Source: JBFWVD01 sp050246915 (lineage in GTDB: Bacteria > Actinomycetota > Acidimicrobiia > Acidimicrobiales > Ilumatobacteraceae). Taken from it: a DNA stretch of 54,984 bases. The position numbers were made by a program, and so were the translations under genes. The notes under the pieces were generated by a model that searched no databases, was not told the origin of the DNA, and was given only the letters and a program-made list of their open reading frames with translations. The stretch spans positions 1-54,984 of the forward strand of contig JBFWVD010000034.1 of NCBI GenBank assembly GCA_050246915.1. The letters are read 5' to 3'. Every line of letters begins with the position of its first letter. Position 1 is the stretch's first letter. Shown here piece by piece: positions 9,163 through 17,382 of this stretch.

Positions 9163-9942
9163 ATGCAACTCGACAACAAGTCGGTCGTCGTGACCGGCGC
9201 AGGATCAGGCGTCGGGCGCGCTTCGGCAGAGCTGTTCGCTGCCGAAGGTGCCCGCGTGGTGTGCGCTGATGTGCAGCAGGCGTGGGCACAAGAGACGGTC
9301 GACAAGATCACCGCCGCTGGCGGCCAAGCGGTCGCGGTGCGCTGCGACGTGAGCGACGAGGACGACGTGAAGGCCACGGTCGCCACGGCGGTGAGCGCGT
9401 TTGGTCGGCTCGATGTGATCTTCAACAACGCAGGCATCTCAACGCCCCGCCCGGGCATGTCGCTGGAGGACCACACGGTTGCCGACTTCGACAAGCTCGT
9501 TGCGGTGAACATGCGCGGTGTTTTTCTCGGCATTCGCGAGGCGGTCGTGCAGTTCAAGAAGCAGGGCGATGGCGGTGTCATCGTCAACACCGCGTCGGCT
9601 GCCGGGATGGTCGGCTGGGGTGGCTTCGCCTACGGCGCCACCAAGGGTGGCGTCATCCAGCTCACCCGGATCGCTGCCATCGAGTGCGCCCCATTCAACA
9701 TCCGCTGCAATGCCATCTGCCCGGCGGCGATGCCGTTCACCAACTTCATGGTGCCCGATGCGTCCACCGGCTCTGTGGGCTTGCCCTCCGACGTGGCCGG
9801 CCAGCTCGGCAGCGTGCACCCGTTGGGGCGACCCATCACCGCGGAGGACTGCGCAGCCGGGGCTCTGTTCCTGGCATCGGACGCGGCCCGCAACATCACC
9901 GGCATCTTGTTGCCCATCGACGGTGGCTACACCGCGCGGTGA
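9163..9942 (+). CDS. Short-chain dehydrogenase/reductase (SDR)
   Basis: A 259-aa classical SDR with TGAGSGVG (11-18), NNAG (88-91), Ser145, Tyr157 and Lys161. It starts 9 bp after the ferredoxin stop and ends 41 bp before the P450, so it belongs to the same transcript. The likely role is oxidation of an alcohol produced by the P450 or reduction of a ketone substrate, which is inference from position. The C-terminal region is normal, ending in LPIDGGYTAR, a typical SDR end. Confidence 0.92.
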   Translation: MQLDNKSVVVTGAGSGVGRASAELFAAEGARVVCADVQQAWAQETVDKITAAGGQAVAVRCDVSDEDDVKATVATAVSAFGRLDVIFNNAGISTPRPGMSLEDHTVADFDKLVAVNMRGVFLGIREAVVQFKKQGDGGVIVNTASAAGMVGWGGFAYGATKGGVIQLTRIAAIECAPFNIRCNAICPAAMPFTNFMVPDASTGSVGLPSDVAGQLGSVHPLGRPITAEDCAAGALFLASDAARNITGILLPIDGGYTAR

Positions 9943-9983
9943 ACGGCCCCTTCGAACAACACCGCTGAACCAGGGGAACTCAC

Positions 9984-11255
9984 ATGACTGCACCATCCGC
10001 GCGACTCGACCGTGAGGGCATCCGCGAGCTGTTCGACCTCCGCAGCGCCACCAACGCTGCCACCGGGGGCTCGTACTCGGAAGATCCCTATCCCATTTGG
10101 CATCGCCTGCGCGAGCAGGCGCCGGTGCACGAAGGTGTGATGCATGAGTTGATGGGCTACGACCAGCCCGCCTTCTTCATGGGCCTTCCCGAGGAGGGCC
10201 GCCCGCACTTCACCGTGTTCACCTTCGCCGCGTGCGAAGAAGTGTTCCGGAACGAAGAGGTGTTCAAATCGTGGGCCGGTGAGTTCGGACCGGCCGGACG
10301 GCAGAAGGCCATCCAGATCGAGGACACCTTGCTGTGCATGGGTGGCAAGGAGCATCGCAACTATCGAGCGCTGGTCCAGCCCTCGTTCGCTCCGGCCAAG
10401 ATGCGTTGGTGGATGGAGAATTGGACTGCCACGTTGGTCCAGCAACTCATCGACAACTTCATCGGCGATGGCCGCTGCGATCTCAACGTCGACTTCTGCG
10501 CGGCCATCCCGCTGCTGACGATCACTGGCAGCTTCGGCATCGACGAATCGCAGGCGTTGGCGTTGCGTCACGCGGTCAAGCCCGACAACCCGAACGGCAC
10601 CGCGGAGTTCCTCGCCATCTTGCAACCCGTGATCGATGCCCGCCGCGCCGAGCCGAAGGACGACCTGATCAGCGTCCTCGTGCAGGCCGAAGTTGCGGAC
10701 GAGGACGGTGTGAAGCACCGATTGTCGGACTATGAGATCCAGTCGTTCTCGTTCTTGTTGCTCGTCGCTGGATCGGGCACGACCTGGAAGCAGATGGGCA
10801 TCACTCTGGCGGCGCTGCTGACCCGCCCCGAGCTCCTCGAGGAGATCCGCAATGATCGATCGCTGCTGCGCGGTGCGATCGAGGAGTCCGTTCGTTGGCA
10901 GCCCACCGACCCGATGTTCGCCCGATGGGCCCGAGCCGACTACGAGCTGTGCGGCGTGAAGATCCCGGCCGGTTCGGTGCTGCATCTCGGGGTGGCATCG
11001 GCGAGCCGTGATCCCTTGCGCTGGGAGCGCCCCGATGAATTCGATCCGCGCCGCCCGCTCATACCGGGACTGGGGTTCGGGAGTGGTCCTCACACCTGTC
11101 TCGGCATGCACGTGGCCCGTGCCGAGATGAACACGGCCATCAACGCGCTGCTCGATCGACTCCCCAACCTCCGACTCGATCCTGACGCCGAGCCGCCCCG
11201 ATTCATCGGGATGTACGAGCGCGGCGCCACCGAGATCCCGGTGATCTTCGGGTGA
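9984..11255 (+). CDS. Cytochrome P450 with atypical I-helix
   Basis: A 423-aa soluble bacterial P450 monooxygenase. The heme-thiolate loop is FGSGPHTCLG with Cys372 as the iron ligand, and the K-helix ExxR is at Glu301-Arg304. The I-helix reads AGSGTT (262-267): the acidic residue that usually precedes the conserved threonine is Gly265, so proton delivery may differ. The gene follows a 3Fe-4S ferredoxin and an SDR and overlaps the next gene by 4 nt (GTGA). It probably hydroxylates a hydrophobic substrate within this cluster. No CYP family is assigned. Confidence 0.93.
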   Translation: MTAPSARLDREGIRELFDLRSATNAATGGSYSEDPYPIWHRLREQAPVHEGVMHELMGYDQPAFFMGLPEEGRPHFTVFTFAACEEVFRNEEVFKSWAGEFGPAGRQKAIQIEDTLLCMGGKEHRNYRALVQPSFAPAKMRWWMENWTATLVQQLIDNFIGDGRCDLNVDFCAAIPLLTITGSFGIDESQALALRHAVKPDNPNGTAEFLAILQPVIDARRAEPKDDLISVLVQAEVADEDGVKHRLSDYEIQSFSFLLLVAGSGTTWKQMGITLAALLTRPELLEEIRNDRSLLRGAIEESVRWQPTDPMFARWARADYELCGVKIPAGSVLHLGVASASRDPLRWERPDEFDPRRPLIPGLGFGSGPHTCLGMHVARAEMNTAINALLDRLPNLRLDPDAEPPRFIGMYERGATEIPVIFG

Positions 11256-12412
11256 AGAACGACGATTGGAACAAGAGCGTGGGGGCCAACGTGGGCTCGG
11301 GGGACGGTGCCGATGCCCCCAAGCCTCCGGTGTTCAAGAAGGAGCGCGATCTCGACGCCGCTCGGAAGGCGTTGGAGCCATGGTTGTGCGAGAAGCTGGA
11401 CCGGACCGGAGTACGGATCCTCGACTTCGCCGTTCCCGCCGGCGCCGGCGTGTCCAACGAGACGCTGCTCCTCACGCTCGACCCCGGCACGGGCGCTGGT
11501 GAGGCACTGCGTGAATGCGTCGTGCGAATCCACCCCCGGCCTGAGTATCAGCTGTTCATGAACCCCGAGTTCGAGTTGCAGTTCCAGGTGCTCGACACCA
11601 TGTACCGCAACGACTTGGTCAAGGTGTCCCAGACCTATTGGTACGAGCCCGACGAGTCACTCCTCGGGTTGCCGTTCTTCGTCGTCGAGCGACTGCACGG
11701 CAACGTGCCGGTCTCGATGCCGGTGTACAACTCCGGCGGATGGCTCTATGAGGCCACCCCGGCACAGCGGCGCATCGTGTGGGAGACGGCGGTCGCCGAG
11801 TTCGCCAAGATCCACATGGTGCCCACCGAACTGTTCGAGTTCTGCGATCGTCCACAGTGGGGCAAGACCGGCGTCGAACAGAAGATCAACTACTGGACCC
11901 ATTGCCTGGAGTGGGCCACCCATGGCCAGGTACCCGAGATCATGTTGACCATCCGCCAATGGCTGGTGGACAACGTGCCTTCTCAACTGGAGCGGAGCCT
12001 GGCATGGGGCGACGCTCGCATGGGAAACATGATGTTCGGTCCCGACTTCCGGTTGGTCGGTGTGAACGATTGGGAACAGGCGAACTTGTCGGGCCCGATG
12101 CAGGACCTCGGCTGGTGGCTCTTCTTCGACGACTACCACAGCGTCGATCACAACCTGCCCCGCCTCGAGGGGCTCGGCAACCGCCAGGAGACCATCGACC
12201 TCTGGCAGGACATCACGGGCATGAAGGCCCACGACATCCACTACTACGAAGTGCTCAGCGGCTACGAGCTCACGATCCTCACGTTGCGCACCATCGACCT
12301 GGCTCGCTCCTCAGGGGCAATGGCGGTTCGTCCGCCGTTGCACTTCTTGTACCGCACGTGCGCCATGTTGGACCTCGAAGTGCCCGCCGAGTATCGACCC
12401 AGCAACGGGTGA
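11252..12412 (+). CDS. Phosphotransferase-family (APH-like) protein
   Basis: A 386-aa kinase-like protein of the aminoglycoside-phosphotransferase fold. The catalytic loop reads WGDARMGN (252-259) and the metal site is NDWE (Asp273). The histidine normally heading the HGD loop is Trp252, while the catalytic Asp254 and Asn259 are kept. It starts at a GTG overlapping the P450 stop, so it is translationally coupled to the P450. It probably acts on the same substrate or its hydroxylated product. A second, distinct kinase-like protein follows 13 bp later. Confidence 0.8.
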   Translation: MKNDDWNKSVGANVGSGDGADAPKPPVFKKERDLDAARKALEPWLCEKLDRTGVRILDFAVPAGAGVSNETLLLTLDPGTGAGEALRECVVRIHPRPEYQLFMNPEFELQFQVLDTMYRNDLVKVSQTYWYEPDESLLGLPFFVVERLHGNVPVSMPVYNSGGWLYEATPAQRRIVWETAVAEFAKIHMVPTELFEFCDRPQWGKTGVEQKINYWTHCLEWATHGQVPEIMLTIRQWLVDNVPSQLERSLAWGDARMGNMMFGPDFRLVGVNDWEQANLSGPMQDLGWWLFFDDYHSVDHNLPRLEGLGNRQETIDLWQDITGMKAHDIHYYEVLSGYELTILTLRTIDLARSSGAMAVRPPLHFLYRTCAMLDLEVPAEYRPSNG

Positions 12413-12425
12413 GGAGAGAACGTCG

Positions 12426-13472
12426 ATGTCAACTGATCATGCGCCGGCGCCACTGGAGCTGGCCGAAGTCCTCGATCCGACGTGGCTGAACGGTGCGCTC
12501 GCGGCGCGGTTTCCCGGCGTGCAAGTGGCCGGGACCACCATCACCGAGCAGATCACCACGATGGCCACCAAGGTCCGCTTCCACGTGGACTACGACGCGC
12601 AATGCGGTGCGCCGAACGATCTGTGCGTGAAGGGATACTTCCTCGAACCGGGTCGTGCCAATCCGTCGATGGGGGCCAAGGAGACGCTGTTCTACGAGCA
12701 GCTCGCCGCCGATCTTCCGGTGCGGGTGCCCGACTGCATCTACGGTGGAACCGATCCGGTCACCAGGCACTCGATCATCATCATGGAAGATCTCGTGGCC
12801 AAGGGATGCACCTTCCTGTCAGCCCTCAGCCCGTACACGCCAGCGCAGGTCGCTGGTTCGCTCGACCAGTTGGCGTCGATGCACGCGGCGACGTGGGGCA
12901 ACCAACGCTTGATGGCGTTGCCGTGGTTGACGCCGAGCCTCGAGATGATGCTCAACCACGTGACCCCGGAGCGGTTGCAGGAGTTGCTCGACGGGCCTCG
13001 CGGTGAAGGGCTCCCGCGCGATGTGCTCGATGGATCCCGCCTGCGTGCCGCCATCGTGAAGATCTCCGGATCGACGCTGGCCGGCGCTACGTGCCTCGTG
13101 CACGGCGATGCGCATGCCGGCAACCTGTTCCAGACCAGCGATGGTCAGGCCGGCATCGTCGACTGGCAGATCCTGCAGATGGGCAGTTGGGGCATCGATG
13201 TGGCGTACCACATCGGTGCGGTGCTCGACACCGCCGATCGTGAGCGCTCGGAGCGAGATCTCCTGCGCTCCTACCTCGATCGCTTGCTGGCCAGTGGCGT
13301 CGAGCCGCCTTCGTGGGATGAAGCGTGGACGAACTACCGCATCGGGCTTGCCTATGGCCTGTTCCTGTGGGGCATCACCATCCGCGTCGATCCGCCGATC
13401 ATCAATGCTTTCGTCGGGCGCCTCGGCTCCGCAGTCGCCCAACACGGTTCGCTCGACCTCCTCGGGGTCTGA
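12426..13472 (+). CDS. Phosphotransferase-family protein (ecdysteroid-kinase-like)
   Basis: A 348-aa protein of the APH/choline-kinase superfamily resembling the ecdysteroid/CHK-kinase-like branch. It has an intact HGDAHAGN loop (His226-Asp228) and VDWQ (Asp246). It is only distantly alike to the kinase-like protein just upstream and the one at 6340. Ecdysteroid kinases phosphorylate steroid hydroxyls in insects; for bacterial relatives the substrate is not established. An ATG with GAGGAG upstream defines the start. Two tandem kinases behind a P450 suggest phosphorylation of a hydroxylated lipid or sterol, which is inference only. Confidence 0.78.
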   Translation: MSTDHAPAPLELAEVLDPTWLNGALAARFPGVQVAGTTITEQITTMATKVRFHVDYDAQCGAPNDLCVKGYFLEPGRANPSMGAKETLFYEQLAADLPVRVPDCIYGGTDPVTRHSIIIMEDLVAKGCTFLSALSPYTPAQVAGSLDQLASMHAATWGNQRLMALPWLTPSLEMMLNHVTPERLQELLDGPRGEGLPRDVLDGSRLRAAIVKISGSTLAGATCLVHGDAHAGNLFQTSDGQAGIVDWQILQMGSWGIDVAYHIGAVLDTADRERSERDLLRSYLDRLLASGVEPPSWDEAWTNYRIGLAYGLFLWGITIRVDPPIINAFVGRLGSAVAQHGSLDLLGV

Positions 13473-13515
13473 GCTCTCGCACTCGTCGCCGTCAGTCCAA
13501 CACCGGAGGAACGTC

Positions 13516-14319
13516 ATGCACCCCGATCTCACGAACGCCTTCTCCCTCAACGACCGCGTCGCCGTGCTCACCGGCGCCGCGGGCGGCATCGGGCGCGAGA
13601 CGGCGATCACGTTCGCCAAAGCGGGCGCCAACCTGGTATTGGCCGACGTGTCCGCGGACGCCTTGGCCGAGACCGCGGCCGAGGTCGAGGCACTCGATCG
13701 CGTGGCCACGGTCGTGCCCACCGACGTGACGAAGCGGGCTTCGGTGGACGCGCTCGCCGCCGCGGCCATCGAGCATCACGGCCGCATCGACGTCTGGTGC
13801 AACATCGCCGGTGTCATCAAGTACGCCAACGTCGTCGATGTTCCCGACGAGATGCTCGACCTCATCATCGACGTGAACCTCAAGGGTGTGTTCTACGGAT
13901 GCGCCGCCGCGGCCCGCATCATGGTCGAGCAAGGTCGCGGTTCGATCATCAACGTCGCGTCCACTGGGATGGACTTCGGCACACCTGGTATCTCGTGCTA
14001 CTCCATGAGCAAAGCCGCTGTGGCAATGCTCACACGAACGTTGGCCGCAGAGGTGGGGCCGAGCGGGGTGCGGGTGAACACCATCGCACCGGGCTGGGTG
14101 CCGAGCGGCATGACTGCGGTGTACTGGACCGAGCCCGATGGATCGGAGAACCAGGAGAAGAAGGACGCCATCTTCGATCTGCGTGCATCGGCCGCGCCGC
14201 TGCGGCGCGTCAGCACTGCATCCGATCAAGCGTTGGCCATGCTGTACCTCGCGTCCGACGCGGCCGGTTTCGTCACCGGTCAGGTGCTGCGGGCCAACGG
14301 TGGCATGTCGATGATCTGA
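13516..14319 (+). CDS. Short-chain dehydrogenase/reductase (SDR)
   Basis: A 267-aa classical SDR with TGAAGGIG (19-26), NIAG (96-99), Ser149, Tyr162 and Lys166. The open frame extends 136 codons upstream into the kinase gene, but the ATG at 13516 with GGAGG upstream and the position of the Rossmann motif show the true start. It closes the oxidation cluster that began at 6340. Its stop codon overlaps the first unit of a 15-bp tandem repeat that fills the gap to the convergent thiolase-like gene. Confidence 0.91.
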   Translation: MHPDLTNAFSLNDRVAVLTGAAGGIGRETAITFAKAGANLVLADVSADALAETAAEVEALDRVATVVPTDVTKRASVDALAAAAIEHHGRIDVWCNIAGVIKYANVVDVPDEMLDLIIDVNLKGVFYGCAAAARIMVEQGRGSIINVASTGMDFGTPGISCYSMSKAAVAMLTRTLAAEVGPSGVRVNTIAPGWVPSGMTAVYWTEPDGSENQEKKDAIFDLRASAAPLRRVSTASDQALAMLYLASDAAGFVTGQVLRANGGMSMI

Positions 14320-14386
14320 GCCTCAGGGATCTGGGCTACAAGGATTTGGGCCTCAGGGACTTGAGCTGCAGGGATCTGAGCTACAG
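14318..14386. repeat. 15-bp tandem repeat array (about 4.6 units) spanning two convergent stops
   Basis: Units of 15 bp are GAGCCTCAGGGATCT, GGGCTACAAGGATTT, GGGCCTCAGGGACTT, GAGCTGCAGGGATCT and a partial GAGCTACAG. The array begins within the SDR stop codon (14317-14319) and ends across the thiolase-like stop (14381-14383), filling the whole convergent gap. Because 15 is a multiple of three, any read-through frame would give pentapeptide-like repeats, but no gene uses them. Confidence 0.85.
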
Positions 14387-15580
14387 ACGGTGGCTGCTGT
14401 ACATCACCGCTCCACCGAAGTGCGGTGAGGAGTGACAGGCCAGGCCGATGTCGGCCTTGGCCAGTTGGCGGGCGCCGGCTCGCTGTGACAGTTGCAGATA
14501 GCACTCGAGCATCTGCGGAACGCCGTGCATGCGACCGTTGCCGCCGGCGCCTCCCCCCGACAAGATGGGCAGGCCGCCCGTGTCGGAATCGATGCGTCCC
14601 TCTTGCACGAACTGATGGGCCTCGCCGCGGGCGCAATAGCCGAGCGACTCGAGCCAGAAGTAGATGAACGGGGAGAACCCGTCGTACAACTGCGGCACGT
14701 CGATGTCGGCAGCCGACAGGCCGGTGTGCTCCCAGAGGCGACGACCGGTTTCGATGCCGGTCTCCATGATGTCGTCGAGGGGCCAGTGCGTCATGGCCCG
14801 CTGCTTGGTCTGATGACCCTGGGTGTAGCCCGCGACATAGACCGGTTTGTGGGGGAGATCGGCGGCGCGCTCTGCGCTGGTGAGGACGAACGACGCAACG
14901 CCGTCGACGGGGATGTCGCAGTCGAGCAGACAGATGGGATCGGCCACGATGCGAGCGTCCATGTAGTCCTCGGCCGTGATGGGCTTTTCGTACCAGTACG
15001 AGGTCGGGATGCGTGAGCCGTTCTTGCGGGCCTCGACGACCACGGTGGCCAACGAGGATCGCTCGGCGTTGTAGCGCTGGAGGTACTCGTTGTACGGCAA
15101 GGCGATCATGGCCATCGGACCCCAGAAGCCCTGGGGGGCGATCCACTGCGCGTTGCCCGAGACCTCGGTCATCGGGTTCTCGTGATAGGTGCCCGGCGGG
15201 TTGTAGAGCGCTCGATGCATGAGCACGTAGTCGCACGCCCCGGACGCGATGGCGTTGACCGCCAGCATCACCGATCCCGACAGCTGCCCGTAGCCCTGGA
15301 AGCCAGAGGCGAAACGAGGGTTGACGCCGAGGCGCTCGGCCAACCAGTTCGAGGACACGAACGTCGTGCCGTCGACCGGCTCGTGTCCACCCATCGACGG
15401 CAACAGCGCTCCGGTGGTGAACCCGTCGATCTGATCCTTGGTGAGGCCAGCATCGGCGATGGCGGCGAGCGCGGTCTGCACGGTGAGCGCGCCGAGGGAT
15501 ACCGAGGCGTGACGCTGCAACGTGGAATGGGCGTACCCGACGACAGCGACGTCGGTGCGAGCCTTGAAGCGATGGGCCAT
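14381..15580 (-). CDS. Thiolase-superfamily protein (SCP2-thiolase/Ltp2-aldolase-like)
   Basis: A 399-aa thiolase-fold protein of the lipid-transfer-protein type. The usual nucleophilic Cys of the CxSG motif is absent: the region reads GQLSG at about residues 98-102. This resembles the Ltp2-type aldolases, which retro-aldol cleave steroid side chains and need a DUF35 partner. The C-terminus has CHSSPHFGG in place of the usual thiolase GHP loop. It starts at 15580, sharing one base with the stop of the DUF35 gene, so the pair is co-translated and probably forms a complex. The aldolase role is inference; a scaffold or thiolase role is possible. Confidence 0.82.
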   Translation of the reverse strand: MAHRFKARTDVAVVGYAHSTLQRHASVSLGALTVQTALAAIADAGLTKDQIDGFTTGALLPSMGGHEPVDGTTFVSSNWLAERLGVNPRFASGFQGYGQLSGSVMLAVNAIASGACDYVLMHRALYNPPGTYHENPMTEVSGNAQWIAPQGFWGPMAMIALPYNEYLQRYNAERSSLATVVVEARKNGSRIPTSYWYEKPITAEDYMDARIVADPICLLDCDIPVDGVASFVLTSAERAADLPHKPVYVAGYTQGHQTKQRAMTHWPLDDIMETGIETGRRLWEHTGLSAADIDVPQLYDGFSPFIYFWLESLGYCARGEAHQFVQEGRIDSDTGGLPILSGGGAGGNGRMHGVPQMLECYLQLSQRAGARQLAKADIGLACHSSPHFGGAVMYSSHRL

Positions 15581-16038
15581 CACGACTCCTGCAACGTGAA
15601 CGACGGAACGAACACACCGTCGACGACGGTGTCGAAACTGACGCGCACCCGTGCGCCGATCCGGAGCGACGCATCGACACCGTCGGTGAGGCGACCCAAC
15701 ATGCGCAAGTCGGGTTGCTCGTCGAGTTCGACGTCCACGATCACATAGGGCACATCGTTCTTGAAGCCGGGCAAGAACGCCATGCGGATGATCGTCCACG
15801 ATCGGACGCTCCCGTTGCCGCTGACCACCTCGTACTCGAAGGGCTGCTCGGCGTTCGAACAGGTGCGACACACATTGTCGGGAGGGATCGAGAAGGTGCG
15901 GCACACCGGGCATCGGGCAATGGCCAACTCATGACGCGCTGTCGCCGCCCAGTAACCGGCCGACAGCGCGTCGGGGACCGGAACCGGCTTGTTGGGTACC
16001 GACGATGTGCGTGCCTGGGGTGTGGGCGCCGGCGTCAA
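15580..16038 (-). CDS. DUF35 OB-fold/zinc-ribbon protein
   Basis: A 152-aa acyl-CoA-associated OB-fold protein with a rubredoxin-like zinc ribbon: Cys43-x2-Cys46 and Cys57-x2-Cys60. DUF35 proteins are obligate partners of thiolase-fold enzymes in steroid side-chain degradation and related pathways, supplying the acyl-CoA binding surface. The start is a TTG at 16038 inside TTGA, overlapping the CoA-transferase stop by 4 nt; no better start lies nearby. The stop touches the ATG of the thiolase-like gene. Tight coupling on both sides supports a three-gene operon. Confidence 0.9.
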   Translation of the reverse strand: MTPAPTPQARTSSVPNKPVPVPDALSAGYWAATARHELAIARCPVCRTFSIPPDNVCRTCSNAEQPFEYEVVSGNGSVRSWTIIRMAFLPGFKNDVPYVIVDVELDEQPDLRMLGRLTDGVDASLRIGARVRVSFDTVVDGVFVPSFTLQES

Positions 16039-17282
16039 CGGATCACCCCGCTCTCCTTCAGCGCGATGATCTGATCCCAGTCGTAGCCGAGGTCGAGCAG
16101 CACCATCTCGGTGTGCTCACCCAGTTCGGGGGCTCGCCGCAACGGCGGCGTGGACTCGTTGAACTGCACCGGGACGTTCGGGAGTGAGAACTCCGGCCCA
16201 CCGTCGTTGTCCACCGGGCTGATGTATCCGTTGGCGATCACCTGAGGATCGGTGAGCAGTTCCTCCACCGATTGCACCGGCGCCCAGGGAGCGTCGAACG
16301 GCTCGAGCAGCTGGCACCATTCGCTGTAGGTGCGCTTGGCGAACTCGGCGTCGAGGATCTTGACGCACTCGCCGCTGTTGGTTGCCCGCACCTTGATGTC
16401 GCTGAAGCGTGGGTCGTCGATGAGATCGGCGCGGTCGATGAGACGGCAGAAGTCGGCCCAGTAACGGTCGGCTTCGAGGAAGACCAGCTGGATGTCGCGA
16501 CCATCGCTGGTGCGGTACATCTCCACGAGCGGGTTCGGGCTCTGGTCGCGTCCCCAACGGGCTCGCGGCTTGTTGCCCTGGATGGCGGTGATGATGTCCG
16601 ACGACAAGATCCACATGGCGGTGGCCAGCAACGAGACATCCACGATGGTGCCCTCACCCGTGCGCTCGCGCTTGAACAGCGCGGCGGCGATGCCGAAGGC
16701 CAATGCCATGGCCCCGGAGCGATCCCCGAACGCACCGCGCTGGTTGATGGGATGGTCGAGCACCGGGGGAGTGAGGACGTGGCCCACGCCCCCGCGTGCC
16801 CAGAACGCCGAGGCGTCATAGCCGGCCATGCCGGCATCGGGGCCCTTCACCCCGAAGCCATGGCCGCGGGCGTAGATGAGGTTCGGGTTGCGGGCGCACA
16901 GCGTGTCGGAGTCGAGCCCGAGGCGCTGCAGAGCGCCGGGACGGAAGTTGGTGAGGAACACGTCGGCCGTGTCGATCAGTTCCAGCAACAGCTCGCGCCC
17001 TGTGGGGTTGCGTACGTCGAGGGCGACGTCGCGCTTGCCGCGGTTGGCCAGCTCCCACGACATGTTGATGCCGTCCTTGGCCGCCAAGATGCCTTGGGAG
17101 ACAAGCCCCCGATAGGCATCGCCGGTGACCGGATGCTCGACGCGGATGACATCGGCTCCCCAATCGGCCATGACCGCGCCAGCGACCGGAACGAACACCC
17201 ACTGGGCGAGCTCCACCACTCGCACCCCGTTGAACATGCCGCTGAATGCCGCTGTCGTGGCCGCGGACTGACCTTCGCTCAT
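16035..17282 (-). CDS. Family III CoA-transferase (CaiB/BaiF)
   Basis: A 415-aa class III CoA-transferase, which moves CoA between carboxylic acids without ATP. The N-terminus (FNGVRVVELAQWVFVP) and WGADVIRVEHP, NRGKRDVALD and GYDASAFWARGG are family hallmarks; the Asp of the last motif is the probable catalytic carboxylate. Length is normal. It leads a minus-strand operon with the DUF35 and thiolase-like genes, so it likely makes the CoA ester used by them. It is divergent from the aldehyde dehydrogenase across a 100-bp gap that carries an inverted repeat. Confidence 0.92.
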   Translation of the reverse strand: MSEGQSAATTAAFSGMFNGVRVVELAQWVFVPVAGAVMADWGADVIRVEHPVTGDAYRGLVSQGILAAKDGINMSWELANRGKRDVALDVRNPTGRELLLELIDTADVFLTNFRPGALQRLGLDSDTLCARNPNLIYARGHGFGVKGPDAGMAGYDASAFWARGGVGHVLTPPVLDHPINQRGAFGDRSGAMALAFGIAAALFKRERTGEGTIVDVSLLATAMWILSSDIITAIQGNKPRARWGRDQSPNPLVEMYRTSDGRDIQLVFLEADRYWADFCRLIDRADLIDDPRFSDIKVRATNSGECVKILDAEFAKRTYSEWCQLLEPFDAPWAPVQSVEELLTDPQVIANGYISPVDNDGGPEFSLPNVPVQFNESTPPLRRAPELGEHTEMVLLDLGYDWDQIIALKESGVIR

Positions 17283-17337
17283 CTCGGTCCCCTTTCCCCG
17301 AGGGGCACCCTAATGGGTGCTCAGAGGCGAGGTAGAG

Positions 17338-17359
17338 TCTCGTTCTCAGCGAAACGAGA
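17338..17359. promoter_or_regulatory. Inverted repeat in divergent promoter region (candidate operator)
   Basis: Perfect 7-bp arms, TCTCGTT and AACGAGA, around an 8-bp spacer. It lies 23 bp upstream of the aldehyde dehydrogenase GTG and about 55 bp upstream of the CoA-transferase. A TAGAGT box (17333-17338) that could be a -10 abuts it. The spacing suits a TetR-type dimer site; the regulator is unknown. Confidence 0.5.
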
Positions 17360-17382
17360 ATCGCAAACTTGGGGGAGTACTC

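Noticed and set aside
14318..14386. CRISPR-like or pentapeptide-repeat coding array
   Set aside because: Units are 15 bp with no spacers and no cas genes. The pentapeptide reading needs a frame not used by any gene and crosses two stop codons.
17338..17359. KstR or KstR2 binding site
   Set aside because: The arms TCTCGTT/AACGAGA do not match the KstR-type consensus as I know it (AAC and GTT at short spacing), so I call it only a generic candidate operator.
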